DNA of 64,000 nucleotides from Nocardioides pocheonensis (lineage in GTDB: Bacteria > Actinomycetota > Actinomycetes > Propionibacteriales > Nocardioidaceae), in contig NZ_RJSF01000040.1 in NCBI RefSeq assembly GCF_003725535.1, positions 843,507 through 907,506 of the forward strand, given 5' to 3'. Below, one piece after another: positions 38,339-49,777 of this stretch. The notes under the pieces are model-generated. The model was not told the origin of the DNA, did not search any database, and was given only the letters and a program-made list of their open reading frames with translations. Numbering within the stretch: the stretch's first letter is position 1; each line of letters begins with the position of its first letter. The translations under genes and the position numbers were made by a program.

Positions 38339-39075
38339 AGCTGGTTGGCTGCGGGCGCGTCGAGGAACCAGACCGTCTCGCCGGCTCCGCTGAGCGGCGC
38401 CGGCTTGATGCCGCGCGCGGGCGTCTCGTGCACGTCACCCTCGTCGGCCAGGGCCCGGTGGACGGCGTCGGCCTTGCCGTCACCGGTCACCAGGAACCAC
38501 ACCGCCCGGGTGCGGTTCAGGGCCGGGAAGGTCAGGCTGACCCGCTCCGGCGGCGGCTTCGGCGAGCCGGTCACCGGGACCGCGATGGTGTCGTCGACGT
38601 CGAGCTGGGGGAACCCGGGGAACAGCGACGCCACGTGCCCGTCGGGCCCGAGGCCGAGCATCACCAGGTCGAACTCGCCTCCGCCCGAGGAGCGCATCAG
38701 GTCGCCGTACGCCGTCGCGGCAGCCTGGACGTCGGGCGCGCCGGCCGTGGACGGCATCTCGTGCACCTGGGTGGCACCGACGACGTCGAGGAAGACCTGA
38801 CGGGCGTCCAGCGCGTTGCGCTCCGAGCTGTCCGGGGTGACGTAGCGCTCGTCGCCCCACCAGAACACCACGCGGCTCCAGTCGACGTCGTACGCCGGCG
38901 CCTGCAGCGCGATCTGCTGGTGCAGGGCGTGCGCGATCGTGCCGCCGGTCAGCGCGACGTGCGGCTCCTCGCCGCGGCCCTGCGCCGCCGCCATGCGCTG
39001 CAGGAAGCGCTCCGCGGCGGCCGCCGCCACCTGTGCGGGTTCGGCGAGGACCCTGAGCTCCAGGGGCACGGTCAC
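38335..39075 (-). CDS. pgl: 6-phosphogluconolactonase
   Basis: The 246-residue protein has VALTGGTIAHALHQ (NagB/Pgl fold loop), VVFWWGDERYVTPDSSERNA and LVMLGLGPDGHVASLFPG, the Pgl signatures. It hydrolyses 6-phosphogluconolactone made by Zwf. GTG 39075 overlaps the opcA stop (GTGA), so it is coupled as the last gene of tkt-tal-pgi-zwf-opcA-pgl. Its 3' end touches the 32-bp repeat array. Confidence 0.95.
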   Translation of the reverse strand: MTVPLELRVLAEPAQVAAAAAERFLQRMAAAQGRGEEPHVALTGGTIAHALHQQIALQAPAYDVDWSRVVFWWGDERYVTPDSSERNALDARQVFLDVVGATQVHEMPSTAGAPDVQAAATAYGDLMRSSGGGEFDLVMLGLGPDGHVASLFPGFPQLDVDDTIAVPVTGSPKPPPERVSLTFPALNRTRAVWFLVTGDGKADAVHRALADEGDVHETPARGIKPAPLSGAGETVWFLDAPAANQL

Positions 39076-39983
39076 GCCTCTCCGTTGAGCTTCATCAGCC
39101 GGCGGGTGGTGTCGCGGTAGATGTCGTCCTCGTCGAGGCGGCGCAGCTCCTCGGCGAGCAGGTCGGGCAGCTCGCGGCGCTTCAGCGCGACGGGCCGGTC
39201 GGGTCGTCCGGGCGAGCTGAACGTCGCCAGCTTGCCGTCCGGGCGGCTGATCCGGATCGGGCCCTCCTTGGTGTCCAGGACGACCTCGGTGATGCCGGGT
39301 CCGCGGCTGTTCTCGCGCTCGACCTGCACGTGCAGCCGGTCGCTGAGCCAGGCGCGCAGCAGGTCGGCACTGGGGCTGATCCGCTCGGCGGTCACCGAGG
39401 CGCTCCGCACCTTCAGCGGCTGCTGGTCGAGCGCCGCGGCCAGGAGGGCGCGCCATGGGGTGATCCGTGTCCAGGCGAGGTCGGTGTTGCCCTTCGCGTA
39501 GTTCGCGCACAGCGTGTGCATGGCCTTGCTCTTCCCGCGGGTGACCGCGGCCGCGTCGGTGATCCGCCGCTGCGCCAGTGCGCCCAGAGGATCGGCGGCC
39601 GGGTCGTCGGGAGGGTTCTCCGGCCACCAGATCGCCACGGGGGAGTCGGGCAGGAGGAGCGGCAGCACGACCGACTCGGCGTGCTTGACCACCTCGCCCT
39701 TGAGCCGGATCAGCGCCGTCTCACCGCTCCACGACTCGCCGATGCCCACCTGGGCGTTGATCGCCGCCTCGCCGCGTGCGTCGCGCGGGATCACGCCGAG
39801 CACGCGGGCGGGGTGCTCGCGGGACGCCTTCCGGGCGGCCTCCATCGCGTCGTGGGCGCCGCTCTCGTCGACGACGATGATCAGCGTCATCACCATGCCC
39901 ATCGCCGGGCTGCCCGCGCGGATCCGGGCGCGGACGAACTCGGAGGCGATCTCCGAGGAATTGGTCTGGGTCAGCTCGATCAC
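39072..39983 (-). CDS. opcA: glucose-6-phosphate dehydrogenase assembly protein OpcA
   Basis: The 303-residue protein contains GMVMTLIIVVDE, WSGETALIRLKGEVVKHAES, DSPVAIWWPENPPDDPAADP and CANYAKGNTDLAWTRITPWR, the conserved OpcA blocks. OpcA is required for active Zwf in cyanobacteria and is always near zwf in actinobacteria. GTG 39983 with GAGGAGA about 8 bases upstream, 16 bases after zwf. Confidence 0.95.
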   Translation of the reverse strand: MIELTQTNSSEIASEFVRARIRAGSPAMGMVMTLIIVVDESGAHDAMEAARKASREHPARVLGVIPRDARGEAAINAQVGIGESWSGETALIRLKGEVVKHAESVVLPLLLPDSPVAIWWPENPPDDPAADPLGALAQRRITDAAAVTRGKSKAMHTLCANYAKGNTDLAWTRITPWRALLAAALDQQPLKVRSASVTAERISPSADLLRAWLSDRLHVQVERENSRGPGITEVVLDTKEGPIRISRPDGKLATFSSPGRPDRPVALKRRELPDLLAEELRRLDEDDIYRDTTRRLMKLNGEA

Positions 39984-39999
39984 GGCAACCGTCTCCTCA

Positions 40000-41526
40000 T
40001 CAGGGCCTGCGCCAGGTGCGGCCGTCGCGGGCGAGCATCTCGTCGGCCGACTTCGGGCCCCAGGTGCCGGGGCCGTACGGGTCGGGCGTTCCCTTGCTCG
40101 CCCAGTACGCGAGGACGGGGTCGAGGATCTTCCAGGACAGCTCGACCTCCTCGTGGCGCGGGAACAGTGGCGGGTCGCCGAGCAGCACGTCGAGGATCAG
40201 GCGCTCGTAGGCCTCGGGGGAGGACTCGGTGAACGACCCGCCGTAGGCGAAGTCCATGTTCACATCGCGGATCTCCATCGCGGTGCCGGGGACCTTGGCG
40301 CCGAACCGGATGGTCATGCCCTCGTCGGGCTGCACCCGGATCACCAGGGTGTTCGGGGTGAGCTCCTCGGTCGCGGTGGCGTTGAAGGGCAGGTGCGGCG
40401 CCCGCTTGAACACCACGGCCACCTCGGTGACCCGACGGCCGAGCCGCTTGCCGGTGCGGAGGTAGAACGGTACGCCGGCCCAGCGCCGCGTCTCGACGTT
40501 CAACCGCACAGCAGCGTACGTCTCGGTCTTCGAGCGCTTCGAGATGCCGTCCTCCTCGCAGAAGCCGAGGACCTTCTGCCCGCCGGCCCAGCCGGCGGTG
40601 TACTGCCCGCGCGCCGTGCTCAGGTCGAGCCGGTCGGGCAGCACCACCGAGGAGAGCACCTTGAGCTTCTCGGCGCGCAGGCTCTCGGCGTCGAACGAGA
40701 CCGGCTCCTCCATGGCCACGAGCGCCAGCAGCTGCATCAGGTGGTTCTGGATGACGTCGCGGGCCGCGCCGACGCCGTCGTAGTAGCCCGCGCGCCCGCC
40801 GATGCCGACGTCCTCGGCCATGGTGATCTGCACGTGGTCGACGTAGTTGCCGTTCCAGATCGGCTCGAAGAGGTTGTTGGCGAACCGCATCGCCAGGATG
40901 TTCTGGACCGTCTCCTTGCCGAGGTAGTGGTCGATCCGGAAGATCGACCCGGACGGGAAGACCTCGTCGAGGATGTGGTTGAGGTGCCGCGCCGACTCGA
41001 GGTCGTGGCCGAACGGCTTCTCCACCACGACCCGCCGCCAGGAGCCCTCCTTCGGCTGGGCGAGACCGTGCTCCTTGAGCTGGTCGGCGACGTCGCCGAA
41101 GAACGACGGCGGGATGGCGAGGTAGAAGGCGTGGTTCCCGCCGGTGCCGCGCACCTCGTCGAGCTCCTCGATCGTCCGCCGCAGCTGGTCGAAGGCGTGG
41201 TCGTCGTTGAAGTCGCCGGGGACGAACCGGAAGCCCTCGGCGAGCTGCTTCCAGACCTCCTCCCGGAACTCCGTGCGCGCGTGGTCGCGCACCGAGTCGT
41301 GCACGATCTGGGCGAAGTCCTGGTCCTCCCAGTCGCGCCGGGCGAAGCCGACCAGGCTGAAGCCGGGGGGCAGCAGGCCACGGTTCGCCAGGTCGTAGAT
41401 CGCCGGCATGATCTTCTTGCGGGACAGGTCGCCGGTCACGCCGAACAGCACCATGCCGCACGGCCCGGCGATGCGCGGAAGGCGGCGGTCCTCGGGATCG
41501 CGCAGCGGGTTGACGTGCCCGGTCAT
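40000..41526 (-). CDS. zwf: glucose-6-phosphate 1-dehydrogenase
   Basis: The 508-residue protein has the NADP-binding [18 protein letters not shown], the active-site [14 protein letters not shown] (His/Lys pair) and [12 protein letters not shown]. It produces 6-phosphogluconolactone and NADPH. The ATG 41526 overlaps the pgi stop (ATGA); the longer open frame reaches back into pgi and is not used. Confidence 0.97.
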   Translation of the reverse strand: MTGHVNPLRDPEDRRLPRIAGPCGMVLFGVTGDLSRKKIMPAIYDLANRGLLPPGFSLVGFARRDWEDQDFAQIVHDSVRDHARTEFREEVWKQLAEGFRFVPGDFNDDHAFDQLRRTIEELDEVRGTGGNHAFYLAIPPSFFGDVADQLKEHGLAQPKEGSWRRVVVEKPFGHDLESARHLNHILDEVFPSGSIFRIDHYLGKETVQNILAMRFANNLFEPIWNGNYVDHVQITMAEDVGIGGRAGYYDGVGAARDVIQNHLMQLLALVAMEEPVSFDAESLRAEKLKVLSSVVLPDRLDLSTARGQYTAGWAGGQKVLGFCEEDGISKRSKTETYAAVRLNVETRRWAGVPFYLRTGKRLGRRVTEVAVVFKRAPHLPFNATATEELTPNTLVIRVQPDEGMTIRFGAKVPGTAMEIRDVNMDFAYGGSFTESSPEAYERLILDVLLGDPPLFPRHEEVELSWKILDPVLAYWASKGTPDPYGPGTWGPKSADEMLARDGRTWRRP

Positions 41527-43199
41527 CGGCGGTGCCTCCGGTAGTAGTCGATCAGCGAACGCGTGGACGGGTCCTGGTGCTCCGCCGCACGGGTGTCGCC
41601 CGCGACGGCGGGGGCGATCTCGAGCGCGAGCTGCTTGCCCAGCTCGACTCCCCACTGGTCGAAGCTGTCGATGCCCCACACGACGCCCTGGGTGAAGGTG
41701 ATGTGCTCGTACAGCGCGATCAGCTGGCCCAGCACCCCCGGGGTCAGGGCCGGCGCCATGATCGAGGCGGTCGGCCGGTTGCCGGTGAACACCCGGGCCG
41801 GCACCACGGCCTCCGCCGTGCCCTCCGCACGGACCTCCTCCGCGGTCTTCCCGAACGCGAGGGCACGCGTCTGCGCGAAGAAGTTCGCCAGGAACAGCTC
41901 GTGGACGTCCGTGCTCTCCCCGTCGTGGCTGTCCTGCAGCGGGTACGCCGGGTTGGCGAACGCGATGAAGTCCGCCGGGATCAACCGGGTGCCCTGGTGG
42001 ATCAGCTGGTAGAACGCGTGCTGCCCGTTCGTGCCGGGCTCACCCCAGAAGACCTCGCCGGTGTCGGTGGTGACCGGGCTGCCGTCCCAGCGCACGCCCT
42101 TGCCGTTGGACTCCATGGTCAGCTGCTGCAGGTACGCCGGGAACCGGTGCAGCAGCTGCGCGTAGGGGAGCACCGCGTGGGTCTGCGCATCCAGGAAGTC
42201 GGTGTACCAGACGTTCAGGAGGCCCATCAGCACGGGCACGTTGCTCTCGGTCGGCGTGGTCCGGAAGTGCTCGTCCATCGCGTGCATGCCGGCGAGGAAC
42301 TCGGCGAACCGCTCCGGCCCGATCGCCACCACCAACGACGTGCCGATCGCGGAGTCGACCGAGTAGCGACCGCCGACCCAGTCCCAGAACCCGAACGCGT
42401 TGGCCGGGTCGATCCCGAAGTCGGCCACCTTGTCCAGCGCGGTCGACACCGCCACGAAGTGCTTCGCGACCGCGGCCGACCGGTCGGCATCGGCAAGTCC
42501 GTCGAGCAGCCAGGCGCGGCACAGGCGGGCGTTGGTGAGGGTCTCGAGGGTCCCGAAGGTCTTGCTGGACACGATGAACAGCGTCGTGGCCGGATCGAGG
42601 TCGGCCAGGGTGGTGGCGCAGTCGGTCGGGTCGATGTTGCTGATGAAGCGGCACTCGAGGTCGGCAGCGACGTACGGCCTCAGCGCCTCGTAGGCCATCA
42701 CGGGGCCGAGGTCGGAGCCGCCGATGCCGATGTTGACGACGGTCCGGATCCGATCTCCGGTGACGCCGGTCCACGCGCCGGACCGCACCTGATCGGCGAA
42801 CGCGTAGACCCGGCGCAGCACCTCGTGCACGTCGGCGACCACGTCGTGCCCGTCGACCTCGAGGACGGCGTCCTCGGGCAGCCTCAGCGCGGTGTGGAGG
42901 ACCGGGCGGCCCTCGGTCACGTTGATCCGCTCGCCGCGGAACATCGCCTCGCGCCGGGCCTCCAGGCCGACCTCGTCGGCGAGCCCCACCAGGGTGGCGA
43001 GGATCTCGTCGTCGACCAGCCCCTTGGACAGGTCGACGTGGAGGTCGGCCGCGTCGAAGGTGAGCCGCTCGGCGCGGCCGGGGTCTGCTGCGAACCAGCC
43101 CCGGAGGTCGGGCTCGAAGCCGTCTGCGCGCTCCGTCAGCCGCGCCCACGCCGCCGTGCTGGTGGCGTCCACCGGGTCGCTGGAGGCCGCCGAGGTCAT
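41523..43199 (-). CDS. pgi: glucose-6-phosphate isomerase
   Basis: The 558-residue protein has [51 protein letters not shown] and the C-terminal signature [11 protein letters not shown]. Length is normal for Pgi. It links the pentose phosphate genes to glycolysis. ATG 43199 overlaps the transaldolase stop (ATGA). An upstream open extension of about 100 codons lies inside tal and is rejected. Confidence 0.97.
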   Translation of the reverse strand: MTSAASSDPVDATSTAAWARLTERADGFEPDLRGWFAADPGRAERLTFDAADLHVDLSKGLVDDEILATLVGLADEVGLEARREAMFRGERINVTEGRPVLHTALRLPEDAVLEVDGHDVVADVHEVLRRVYAFADQVRSGAWTGVTGDRIRTVVNIGIGGSDLGPVMAYEALRPYVAADLECRFISNIDPTDCATTLADLDPATTLFIVSSKTFGTLETLTNARLCRAWLLDGLADADRSAAVAKHFVAVSTALDKVADFGIDPANAFGFWDWVGGRYSVDSAIGTSLVVAIGPERFAEFLAGMHAMDEHFRTTPTESNVPVLMGLLNVWYTDFLDAQTHAVLPYAQLLHRFPAYLQQLTMESNGKGVRWDGSPVTTDTGEVFWGEPGTNGQHAFYQLIHQGTRLIPADFIAFANPAYPLQDSHDGESTDVHELFLANFFAQTRALAFGKTAEEVRAEGTAEAVVPARVFTGNRPTASIMAPALTPGVLGQLIALYEHITFTQGVVWGIDSFDQWGVELGKQLALEIAPAVAGDTRAAEHQDPSTRSLIDYYRRHRR

Positions 43200-44299
43200 G
43201 CCTTGGCCTGCTCCAGGCTCCCGCGGACCGTCTCGCCCAGCTCCTGCCAGGACTTCACGAACTTCTCGACGCCCTCGCGGATCAGCACTGCGATCACGTC
43301 GTCGTAGTCGATGCCCGCCGCCGCCAGCTCGTCCATGGTGGCCTGCGCGTCGGCGTAGTTCGGGCGGACCTGGTCGCCGGCGATCTCGCCGTGGTCGGCG
43401 ACCGCCTCGAGGGTCTTCTCCGGCATCGTGTTGACGGTGTCGTCGACGACGAGGCGGACGACGTACATGGTGTCGTCGTAGTCGGGGTTCTTCACGCCGG
43501 TGGACGCCCACAGCGGACGTTGCCGGCGGGCGCCGGCGGCCTCGAGAGCGGCCCAGCGGTCGGACGCGAAGAACTCCTCGAACGCCTTGTAGGCCAGGCG
43601 CGCGTTCGCGACGCCTGCGCGGCCGAACAAGGACTTGTCTGCCCCGGCCGCTTCCAGCCGCTTGTCGATCTCGGTGTCGACCCGCGAGACGAAGAACGAC
43701 GCGACCGAGTGCAGCTTCGAGATGTCGTGCCCGTTGTCACGGGCCTTCTCGATGCCGGCGACGAAGGCCTCCATCACGCCCTGGTACTGGTCGAGGCCGA
43801 AGATCAGCGTGACGTTCACGTCGATGCCGGCAGCGAGGGTCTCGGTGATCGCGGGCAGCCCCTCCGGGGTGCCCGGGATCTTGATGTAGGCGTTGGGACG
43901 GTCGACCGCCGCCCAGAGCTCGCTGGCCTGCGCGACCGTGGCCTCGGTGTCGTGGGCGACGTCGGGGGTGACCTCGATCGAGACCCGGCCGTCGACGCCG
44001 CCGGTGGCCTCCCAGACCGGGCGCATGATGTCGCACGCGTCGCGCACGTCGGTGGTGGTCAGCTCGAACACGGTGCGCTCGACGTCAGCGCCGTCGGCCG
44101 CGAGCCGGCGCACCTGCTCGTCGTACCGCTCACCGTCGGCGAGGGCGCCGGCGAAGATCGTCGGGTTGGACGTGATGCCCACCACGGACGAGTTCTTGAC
44201 GAGGTCGGCGAGGTTGCCGGTCTCGATCCGCTCGCGGGACAGGTCGTCGAGCCAGATCGACACACCGGCCTCGGACAGCTTCTTCAGACGTTCGGACAT
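43196..44299 (-). CDS. tal: transaldolase
   Basis: The 367-residue (actinobacterial long form) protein has [17 protein letters not shown], the signature [29 protein letters not shown] containing the Schiff-base Lys, and [18 protein letters not shown]. It transfers a dihydroxyacetone unit between sugar phosphates. ATG 44299 with an AGGAGT sequence about 6 bases upstream. Confidence 0.97.
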   Translation of the reverse strand: MSERLKKLSEAGVSIWLDDLSRERIETGNLADLVKNSSVVGITSNPTIFAGALADGERYDEQVRRLAADGADVERTVFELTTTDVRDACDIMRPVWEATGGVDGRVSIEVTPDVAHDTEATVAQASELWAAVDRPNAYIKIPGTPEGLPAITETLAAGIDVNVTLIFGLDQYQGVMEAFVAGIEKARDNGHDISKLHSVASFFVSRVDTEIDKRLEAAGADKSLFGRAGVANARLAYKAFEEFFASDRWAALEAAGARRQRPLWASTGVKNPDYDDTMYVVRLVVDDTVNTMPEKTLEAVADHGEIAGDQVRPNYADAQATMDELAAAGIDYDDVIAVLIREGVEKFVKSWQELGETVRGSLEQAKA

Positions 44300-44360
44300 G
44301 AAGACTCCTTCGGTTGCGTGCGCTCGGCCGGTCAGGCGGGTCGCGCTGAGCGGTGCGGTC

Positions 44361-46493
44361 CTAGCGGGTGGTTGCCTCCAGCGCCCGCAGGCTCTCCTCC
44401 GCGGCCAGGGTGACGGCCTCGGCGGTGATGTGGAACTGGCGGTAGATCGTGTCGTAGTCCGCGGACGCGCCGAAGTGCTCCAGCGAGACCATCCGGCCGG
44501 CGTCGCCGACCACCTCGCGCCAGCCCTGGGCCACCCCGGCCTCGACGCTCACCCGAGCGCGGACGTTGGGCGGGATCACGGTGTCGCGGTAGGCCTGGTC
44601 CTGCCGGTCGAACCACTCGCGGCAGGGCATGGAGACCACGCGCGCCCTGATCCCCTTGGCGGCGAGCTGCTCCCGCGCGGCGACGGCGAGCTGGACCTCG
44701 GAGCCGGTGCCGATCAGCACGACGTCGGGGAGACCGTCGGAATCGACCAGCACGTAGGCACCGCGGGCCACGCCCTCGGCGCCACCCCACTGCTCACCGG
44801 CGTCCTCGCCGCGGGCGAACGTGGGGACGTTCTGCCGGGTGAGGGCGAGCGCGGCGGGACGGTCGGTCTGCTCGAGGATCGCGTGCCACGCAGCGACGGT
44901 CTCGTTGGCGTCGGCCGGACGTACGACGTCCAGCCCCGGGATCGCCCGCAGGGCCGCGAGGTGCTCGACCGGCTGGTGGGTCGGGCCGTCCTCGCCGAGG
45001 CCGATCGAGTCGTGGGTCCACACGTAGATGGTCGGCAGCCCCATCAGGGCCGCGAGCCGCACGGCCGGGCGCATGTAGTCCGAGAACACCAGGAAGGTGC
45101 CGCCGTACACGCGGGTGCCGCCGTGCAGCGTGATGCCGTTCATGATCGAGCCCATGCCGTGCTCGCGGATGCCGAAGTGCAGCACACGGCCGTACTTGTT
45201 GCCGCTCCACGACGAGGTCTGGAACTCCTCGGGGGTGAAGCTGGGCTCACCCTCCGGCGTGGTGTTGTTGGACTCCGCGAGGTCGGCCGAGCCGCCCCAC
45301 AGCTCCGGCAGCACGGGAGCGATCGCCTTGAGCACGGAGCCGGACGCCTTGCGGGTCGCCATCCCCTTCTCGTCGGCCGGGAAGGACGGGAGCGCATCGG
45401 TCCAGCCCGCGGGGAGCGTGCGCGTGGACATCCGGGTGAAGAGGTTCGCGCGGTCCGGGTTGGCCTGGGCCCACGCCTCGAACTCCTCCTCCCACGCCGC
45501 CTGGAGGACCTTGCCGCGGTCGACGAGGGCGCGGGTGTGGCTGATCACCTCGTCGGAGACCTCGAAGGTCCGGTCGGGGTCGAAGCCGAGCACCTTCTTG
45601 GTCGCGGCGACCTCGTCGGCGCCGAGCGCCGAGCCGTGGGCGGCTCCGGTGTTCTGCGCCTGCGGCGAGGGCCAGGCGATGATCGTGCGCAGGATGATCA
45701 GGCTGGGCCGGTCGGTGACGTCCTCGGCCGCCTCGAGCGCGGCCCACAGCGCGGGCACGTCCTCGTGGTAGTTCTTCCCGTCGGTGCGGTCGCCGTTGTG
45801 GGTCCAGTCGACCACCTGGACGTGCCAGCCGTAGGCCTCGTAGCGCTTCCCGACGTCCTCGGTGAACGCGATCCGGGTGTCGCCCTCGATGCTGATCCGG
45901 TTGTCGTCGTAGATCAGGGTGAGGTTGCCGAGCTGCTGGTGGCCGGCGATGCTCGAGGCCTCCGCGCTCACGCCCTCCTCGAGGTCACCGTCGGAGCAGA
46001 TCGCGTAGACGTGGTGGTCGAACGGGCTCTCGCCCTCCGCAGCCTCAGGGTCGAACAGTCCGCGCTCGCGGCGCGCGGCCATCGCCATGCCGACGGCGTT
46101 GCCGACGCCCTGCCCGAGCGGGCCGGTGGTCGTCTCGACGCCGGCGGTGTGCCCGTGCTCCGGGTGGCCGGGCGTCTTGCTGCCCCAGGTGCGCAGCGCC
46201 TTGAGGTCCTCGATCTCGAGACCGAACCCACCCAGGTAGAGCTCGGTGTAGAGCGTGATCGAGGAGTGCCCGCAGGAGAGCACGAACCGGTCGCGGCCAG
46301 GCCACGCGGGATCGGCCGGGTTGTGCCGCATCCGCTTCTGGAAGAGCAGGTACGCCGCGGGGGCCAGGCTCATCGCCGTCCCCGGGTGGCCGTTGCCGAC
46401 CTTCTGGACCGCGTCCATCGCCAGGCAGCGTGCGGTGTCCACCGCCCGCTGGTCGAGTTCGGTCCACTCCAACGGGGTGCGGGTCTTGCTCAA
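44361..46493 (-). CDS. tkt: transketolase
   Basis: The 710-residue thiamine diphosphate enzyme begins [20 protein letters not shown], and has [18 protein letters not shown], the ThDP/Mg site [20 protein letters not shown], the pyrimidine domain [13 protein letters not shown] and [21 protein letters not shown] propose TTG 46493 as start, with GAGAGGA about 6 bases upstream. The frame is open to 46577, but the extra residues (Pro/Arg-rich) are not family sequence. First gene of the pentose phosphate operon, divergent from ctaB. Confidence 0.94.
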   Translation of the reverse strand: MSKTRTPLEWTELDQRAVDTARCLAMDAVQKVGNGHPGTAMSLAPAAYLLFQKRMRHNPADPAWPGRDRFVLSCGHSSITLYTELYLGGFGLEIEDLKALRTWGSKTPGHPEHGHTAGVETTTGPLGQGVGNAVGMAMAARRERGLFDPEAAEGESPFDHHVYAICSDGDLEEGVSAEASSIAGHQQLGNLTLIYDDNRISIEGDTRIAFTEDVGKRYEAYGWHVQVVDWTHNGDRTDGKNYHEDVPALWAALEAAEDVTDRPSLIILRTIIAWPSPQAQNTGAAHGSALGADEVAATKKVLGFDPDRTFEVSDEVISHTRALVDRGKVLQAAWEEEFEAWAQANPDRANLFTRMSTRTLPAGWTDALPSFPADEKGMATRKASGSVLKAIAPVLPELWGGSADLAESNNTTPEGEPSFTPEEFQTSSWSGNKYGRVLHFGIREHGMGSIMNGITLHGGTRVYGGTFLVFSDYMRPAVRLAALMGLPTIYVWTHDSIGLGEDGPTHQPVEHLAALRAIPGLDVVRPADANETVAAWHAILEQTDRPAALALTRQNVPTFARGEDAGEQWGGAEGVARGAYVLVDSDGLPDVVLIGTGSEVQLAVAAREQLAAKGIRARVVSMPCREWFDRQDQAYRDTVIPPNVRARVSVEAGVAQGWREVVGDAGRMVSLEHFGASADYDTIYRQFHITAEAVTLAAEESLRALEATTR

Positions 46494-46669
46494 GGCGGTC
46501 CTCTCGGGACGGGGTCGGACGAGCGCGGGTCGTACGGGGACAGGTGGCTCAGAGGTGACCCTGTGGTCACCGCCCACGAGCCTACTCAGGGACCGTTAGA
46601 CTCAGCGAGCCAGTACCACTGCTGCGCCCTCGCCATGCGCGCCCCCGCCGACCCGAATCGAGGCCCTGC

Positions 46670-47623
46670 GTGACCGCGGTCGACTCCCAGGTGAGCACCA
46701 CGTCCGTGGACCCGGCACACCTCGGCGGCTGGGCGACCCTGAAGGACGTCGTCGCCGCGTACGTCGGCCTGATGAAGCCTCGCGTGATCGAGCTGCTCCT
46801 GCTGACCACCGTCCCGGTCATGTTCTACGCCCAGCGCGGCGTGCCCGCCCTCGGGCTCGTGGTCGCCACGGTCGTCGGCGGCACGCTCTCCGCAGGCAGC
46901 GCCAACGCGCTGAACTGCGTCTACGACCGCGACATCGACGAGCAGATGCGTCGCACGCGCCGCCGGGCCCTGCCCCGCCACATGGTCTCGCCCCGCGCGG
47001 CCTTCGTGTTCGGCATCGCGCTCGCCGTGATCTCGACCCTCGTGCTCGGCTTCTTCGTGAACTGGCTGTCCTCGGGCCTCGCGCTCGCGGCCTCGGCGTT
47101 CTACCTGTTCGTCTACACGATGGTGCTCAAGCGTCGCACGACGCAGAACATCGTGTGGGGCGGCCTCGCCGGCTGCTTCCCGGCCCTGATCGGCTGGACG
47201 GCCGTCACCGACTCGCTCGCCTGGCCGCCGGTCGTGCTGTTCCTGGTGGTGTTCCTCTGGACGCCGCCGCACACCTGGGCGCTGGCGATGCGCTACCGCG
47301 AGGACTACGCCGCGGTGGACGTGCCGATGCTGCCCGTACGCCGCTCCGGCGAGGCGGTCGCGCGCCAGATCGTCGCCTACTCCTGGGCGATGGTGGCGAT
47401 GTCGCTGGCCCTGTGGCCGGTGGCCGACACCGGTCCGGTCTACCCGGTCGCTGCCGTCGTGCTCGGCGGCGCGTTCCTCGTCGAGGCGCACCTGATGTGG
47501 CTGCGCGCCCGACGCAGCGACGAGCTCAGCCGGATCAAGCCGATGCGGCTCTTCCACTGGTCGAACATGTACCTCTCGCTGCTGTTCGTCGCCGTCGCGC
47601 TGGATCCGCTGCTCACCCGTTGA
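46670..47623 (+). CDS. ctaB: heme O synthase (protoheme IX farnesyltransferase)
   Basis: The 317-residue membrane protein of the UbiA family has the two Asp-rich motifs: [20 protein letters not shown], and [16 protein letters not shown]. It has about eight or nine hydrophobic helices. It adds a farnesyl group to protoheme for the aa3 oxidase. GTG start 46670. The stop overlaps the next gene's ATG (TGATG). Confidence 0.96.
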   Translation: MTAVDSQVSTTSVDPAHLGGWATLKDVVAAYVGLMKPRVIELLLLTTVPVMFYAQRGVPALGLVVATVVGGTLSAGSANALNCVYDRDIDEQMRRTRRRALPRHMVSPRAAFVFGIALAVISTLVLGFFVNWLSSGLALAASAFYLFVYTMVLKRRTTQNIVWGGLAGCFPALIGWTAVTDSLAWPPVVLFLVVFLWTPPHTWALAMRYREDYAAVDVPMLPVRRSGEAVARQIVAYSWAMVAMSLALWPVADTGPVYPVAAVVLGGAFLVEAHLMWLRARRSDELSRIKPMRLFHWSNMYLSLLFVAVALDPLLTR

Positions 47624-48087
47624 TGTCCGTCGTCTTCCGTCCGGGTCGCGTCGACGAGGGCGACGGAGCGCTGCTGCTCGCGGCGTTCGCCGCCGAGATG
47701 GACGCCCTGTACGACGGCCTCGACCTCGAGGCGCCGGGGATGCCGACCGCGGGGCCGCGCGACCTCGGCCCGCCGCACGGGGCCTTCCTGGTCGGCTACC
47801 GCGACGAGGCTCCGGTGTGCTGCGGCGGCGTCAAGCGGTTGCCCGACGGCGCGTGCGAGCTCAAGCGGATGTACGTCGTGCCGGCTGCCCGCCGGCAGGG
47901 GGTGGCTCGGCAGCTGTTGCACGCGCTCGAGGACGCCGCCCGGGCGCTCGGATTCGCGGTCGCCCGGATGGACACCGGTCCGCGACAGCAGCACGCGATG
48001 GCGTTCTACGAGGCCGAGGGGTACACACCGATCGGGAACTTCAACGCCAACCCGGCCGCGAGCTGGTGGGGCGAGAAGGCGCTCTGA
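47623..48087 (+). CDS. GNAT-family N-acetyltransferase
   Basis: The 154-residue protein has acetyl-CoA binding motif A as ELKRMYVVPAARRQGVARQL (R/QxxGxG/A variant RRQGVA) and the later FYEAEGYTPIGNFN. The substrate is unknown. It is coupled to ctaB by a one-base overlap, but no role in heme synthesis is implied by sequence. Confidence 0.88.
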   Translation: MSVVFRPGRVDEGDGALLLAAFAAEMDALYDGLDLEAPGMPTAGPRDLGPPHGAFLVGYRDEAPVCCGGVKRLPDGACELKRMYVVPAARRQGVARQLLHALEDAARALGFAVARMDTGPRQQHAMAFYEAEGYTPIGNFNANPAASWWGEKAL

Positions 48088-48090
48088 ACC

Positions 48091-48978
48091 TCAGGCGGCG
48101 GCCGTCCGGGTCGCCGGTCGCTCGCGGACTGCGAGCAGCAGCCAGGTCATCGCGGCGGTGACCAGGGCCGCACCCAGCATGTGCAGGCCCACGAGCACGA
48201 CCGGGAGCCCGGTGAAGTACTGCACGAACCCGAGCACCCCCTGCGCCACCTGGAGCCCGAGCAGCACCCGCGCGGCACGCGCGGGCTCGGCGGAGGGGCC
48301 GGTCGCGGGCAGCAGCAGGACCATCGCGACCGTGAGGCCGACGAACAGGAACACCAGGTCCGCGTGGACCTGCGAGATCTGCAGCGGGTCGAGCCCGTTG
48401 CGGGGCGCCTTGGCGTCGCCCGCGTGGGGTCCCGAACCGGTGACCGCGGTGCCGAGGTAGAGCACGACCCAGCCGACGGCGGAGTTCAGCGAGGCGAGCA
48501 GCGCCAGCGGGCCACCGGCGTACGCCGGCATCGGTCCGTCGAGCCGGCGGAGGAACAGCACCGAGAGCGCGATGATCAGCAGCGAGGCGACCAGGTGCAG
48601 CGAGACGACCCACGGGTTGAGGTCGGTCTTCACGGTGATCCCGCCGATCACCGCCTGGGCCGGGATGCCCAGGGCGATCGCCAGCGCGATCATCCGGAGG
48701 TCGCGACGCCCGGACTGCCAGGCCGCGACCAGCGTGGCGACCGCGATCGCGACCAGGACGAACGTGAGCGTGCGGTTGCCGAACTCGATCGCCGAGTGCA
48801 CCGACCACGCGTGCCGGGGCGTGAAGTCGCCGCCGTGGCACCGCGGCCAGGTGGGGCAGCCGAGCCCCGAGGAGGTGAGCCGGACGGCCCCGCCCGTGAC
48901 CACCAGTACGCAGTTGGCGACGAGGGTCGCCCAGGCGAGCGGGCGCAGGTACGCGTCGAGACGCGGCAGGACGGTCAA
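48091..48978 (-). CDS. ctaA: heme A synthase
   Basis: The 295-residue membrane protein has about eight helices. The conserved heme ligand regions include GGAVRLTSSGLGCPTWPRC with a Cys pair, SVHSAIEFGNRTL, SLHLVASLLIIAL, QVHADLVFLFVG and GLHMLGAALV. It oxidises heme O to heme A. I propose TTG 48978, with GGGAG upstream and 4 bases after the ABC permease stop. It faces ctaB and the GNAT gene tail to tail. Confidence 0.92.
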   Translation of the reverse strand: MTVLPRLDAYLRPLAWATLVANCVLVVTGGAVRLTSSGLGCPTWPRCHGGDFTPRHAWSVHSAIEFGNRTLTFVLVAIAVATLVAAWQSGRRDLRMIALAIALGIPAQAVIGGITVKTDLNPWVVSLHLVASLLIIALSVLFLRRLDGPMPAYAGGPLALLASLNSAVGWVVLYLGTAVTGSGPHAGDAKAPRNGLDPLQISQVHADLVFLFVGLTVAMVLLLPATGPSAEPARAARVLLGLQVAQGVLGFVQYFTGLPVVLVGLHMLGAALVTAAMTWLLLAVRERPATRTAAA

Positions 48979-48982
48979 GGGG

Positions 48983-49777
48983 TCACTCCCAGGTGAAGGT
49001 CTTGGCGGTGAGCACGGTGCCCAGCGCGCCCCAGGCAGCGAGCACGAGCAGGTCGCCGACGGCCAGGTTGCCGTGCGTGAGCGCGGTGCGCATCGCCTCG
49101 CCCAGCGCGCCCGACGGCAGCCAGCCCAGCGCGTGCCCGGCGCCGCCGTACGCGTCGGCCGGGAGCACGACGGCACCGCCGGCCATCAGCAGCAGGTAGA
49201 CGAGGTTCGCGGCCGCGAGCGTCGCCTCGGCCCGCAGCGCACCGGCCAGGAAGAGTCCCAGCGACGCGAAGGCGAAGGTGCCCACCAGCAGGGCCAGGAA
49301 GGCACCCGCGATCGCGACCACCGACGTGTGCGGTCGCCAGCCCAGCACCAGGCCGACGCCACTGATGACGACGACCTGCATCAGCTCCACGACCAGGAGG
49401 CCGCCGATCTTGCCCATGAGCAGCCCGGAGCGGGGGAGCGGGGACGCGCCGAGGCGCTTGATCACGCCGTAGCGACGCTCGAAGCCGGTGGCGATCGCCA
49501 GCGAGGTGAACGCGGTCGACATCACCGCGAGGGCCAGGACGCCGGGGGTGAGGGCGTCGACCGCCCGCTCGTGGAAGTGGATGCCGATCCGGTGCGCGCC
49601 GGCGACGCCGCCGACCAGCACGAGCACCGGGATCACGACGGCCAGCAGCAGCTGCTCGCCGTTGCGGACCATGAGCCGTGCCTCCATCGACGCCTGGGCG
49701 AGCACCTGCCGGGTCAGCGGCGCCGCGCCGGGCCTGGGTGCGAACGTGCCGCGGCCCTCGGCCCGCACCTCAGTCAC
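48983..49777 (-). CDS. ABC-2 type transporter permease
   Basis: The 264-residue protein has six predicted membrane helices and the ABC-2 layout (ALAVMSTAFTSLAIATGFER, YGVIKRLGASPLPRSGLL). It overlaps the ATPase gene by 8 bases and precedes ctaA. As in other actinobacteria the pair plus CtaA suggests a cytochrome- or drug-related exporter, but the cargo is unknown. Confidence 0.92.
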   Translation of the reverse strand: MTEVRAEGRGTFAPRPGAAPLTRQVLAQASMEARLMVRNGEQLLLAVVIPVLVLVGGVAGAHRIGIHFHERAVDALTPGVLALAVMSTAFTSLAIATGFERRYGVIKRLGASPLPRSGLLMGKIGGLLVVELMQVVVISGVGLVLGWRPHTSVVAIAGAFLALLVGTFAFASLGLFLAGALRAEATLAAANLVYLLLMAGGAVVLPADAYGGAGHALGWLPSGALGEAMRTALTHGNLAVGDLLVLAAWGALGTVLTAKTFTWE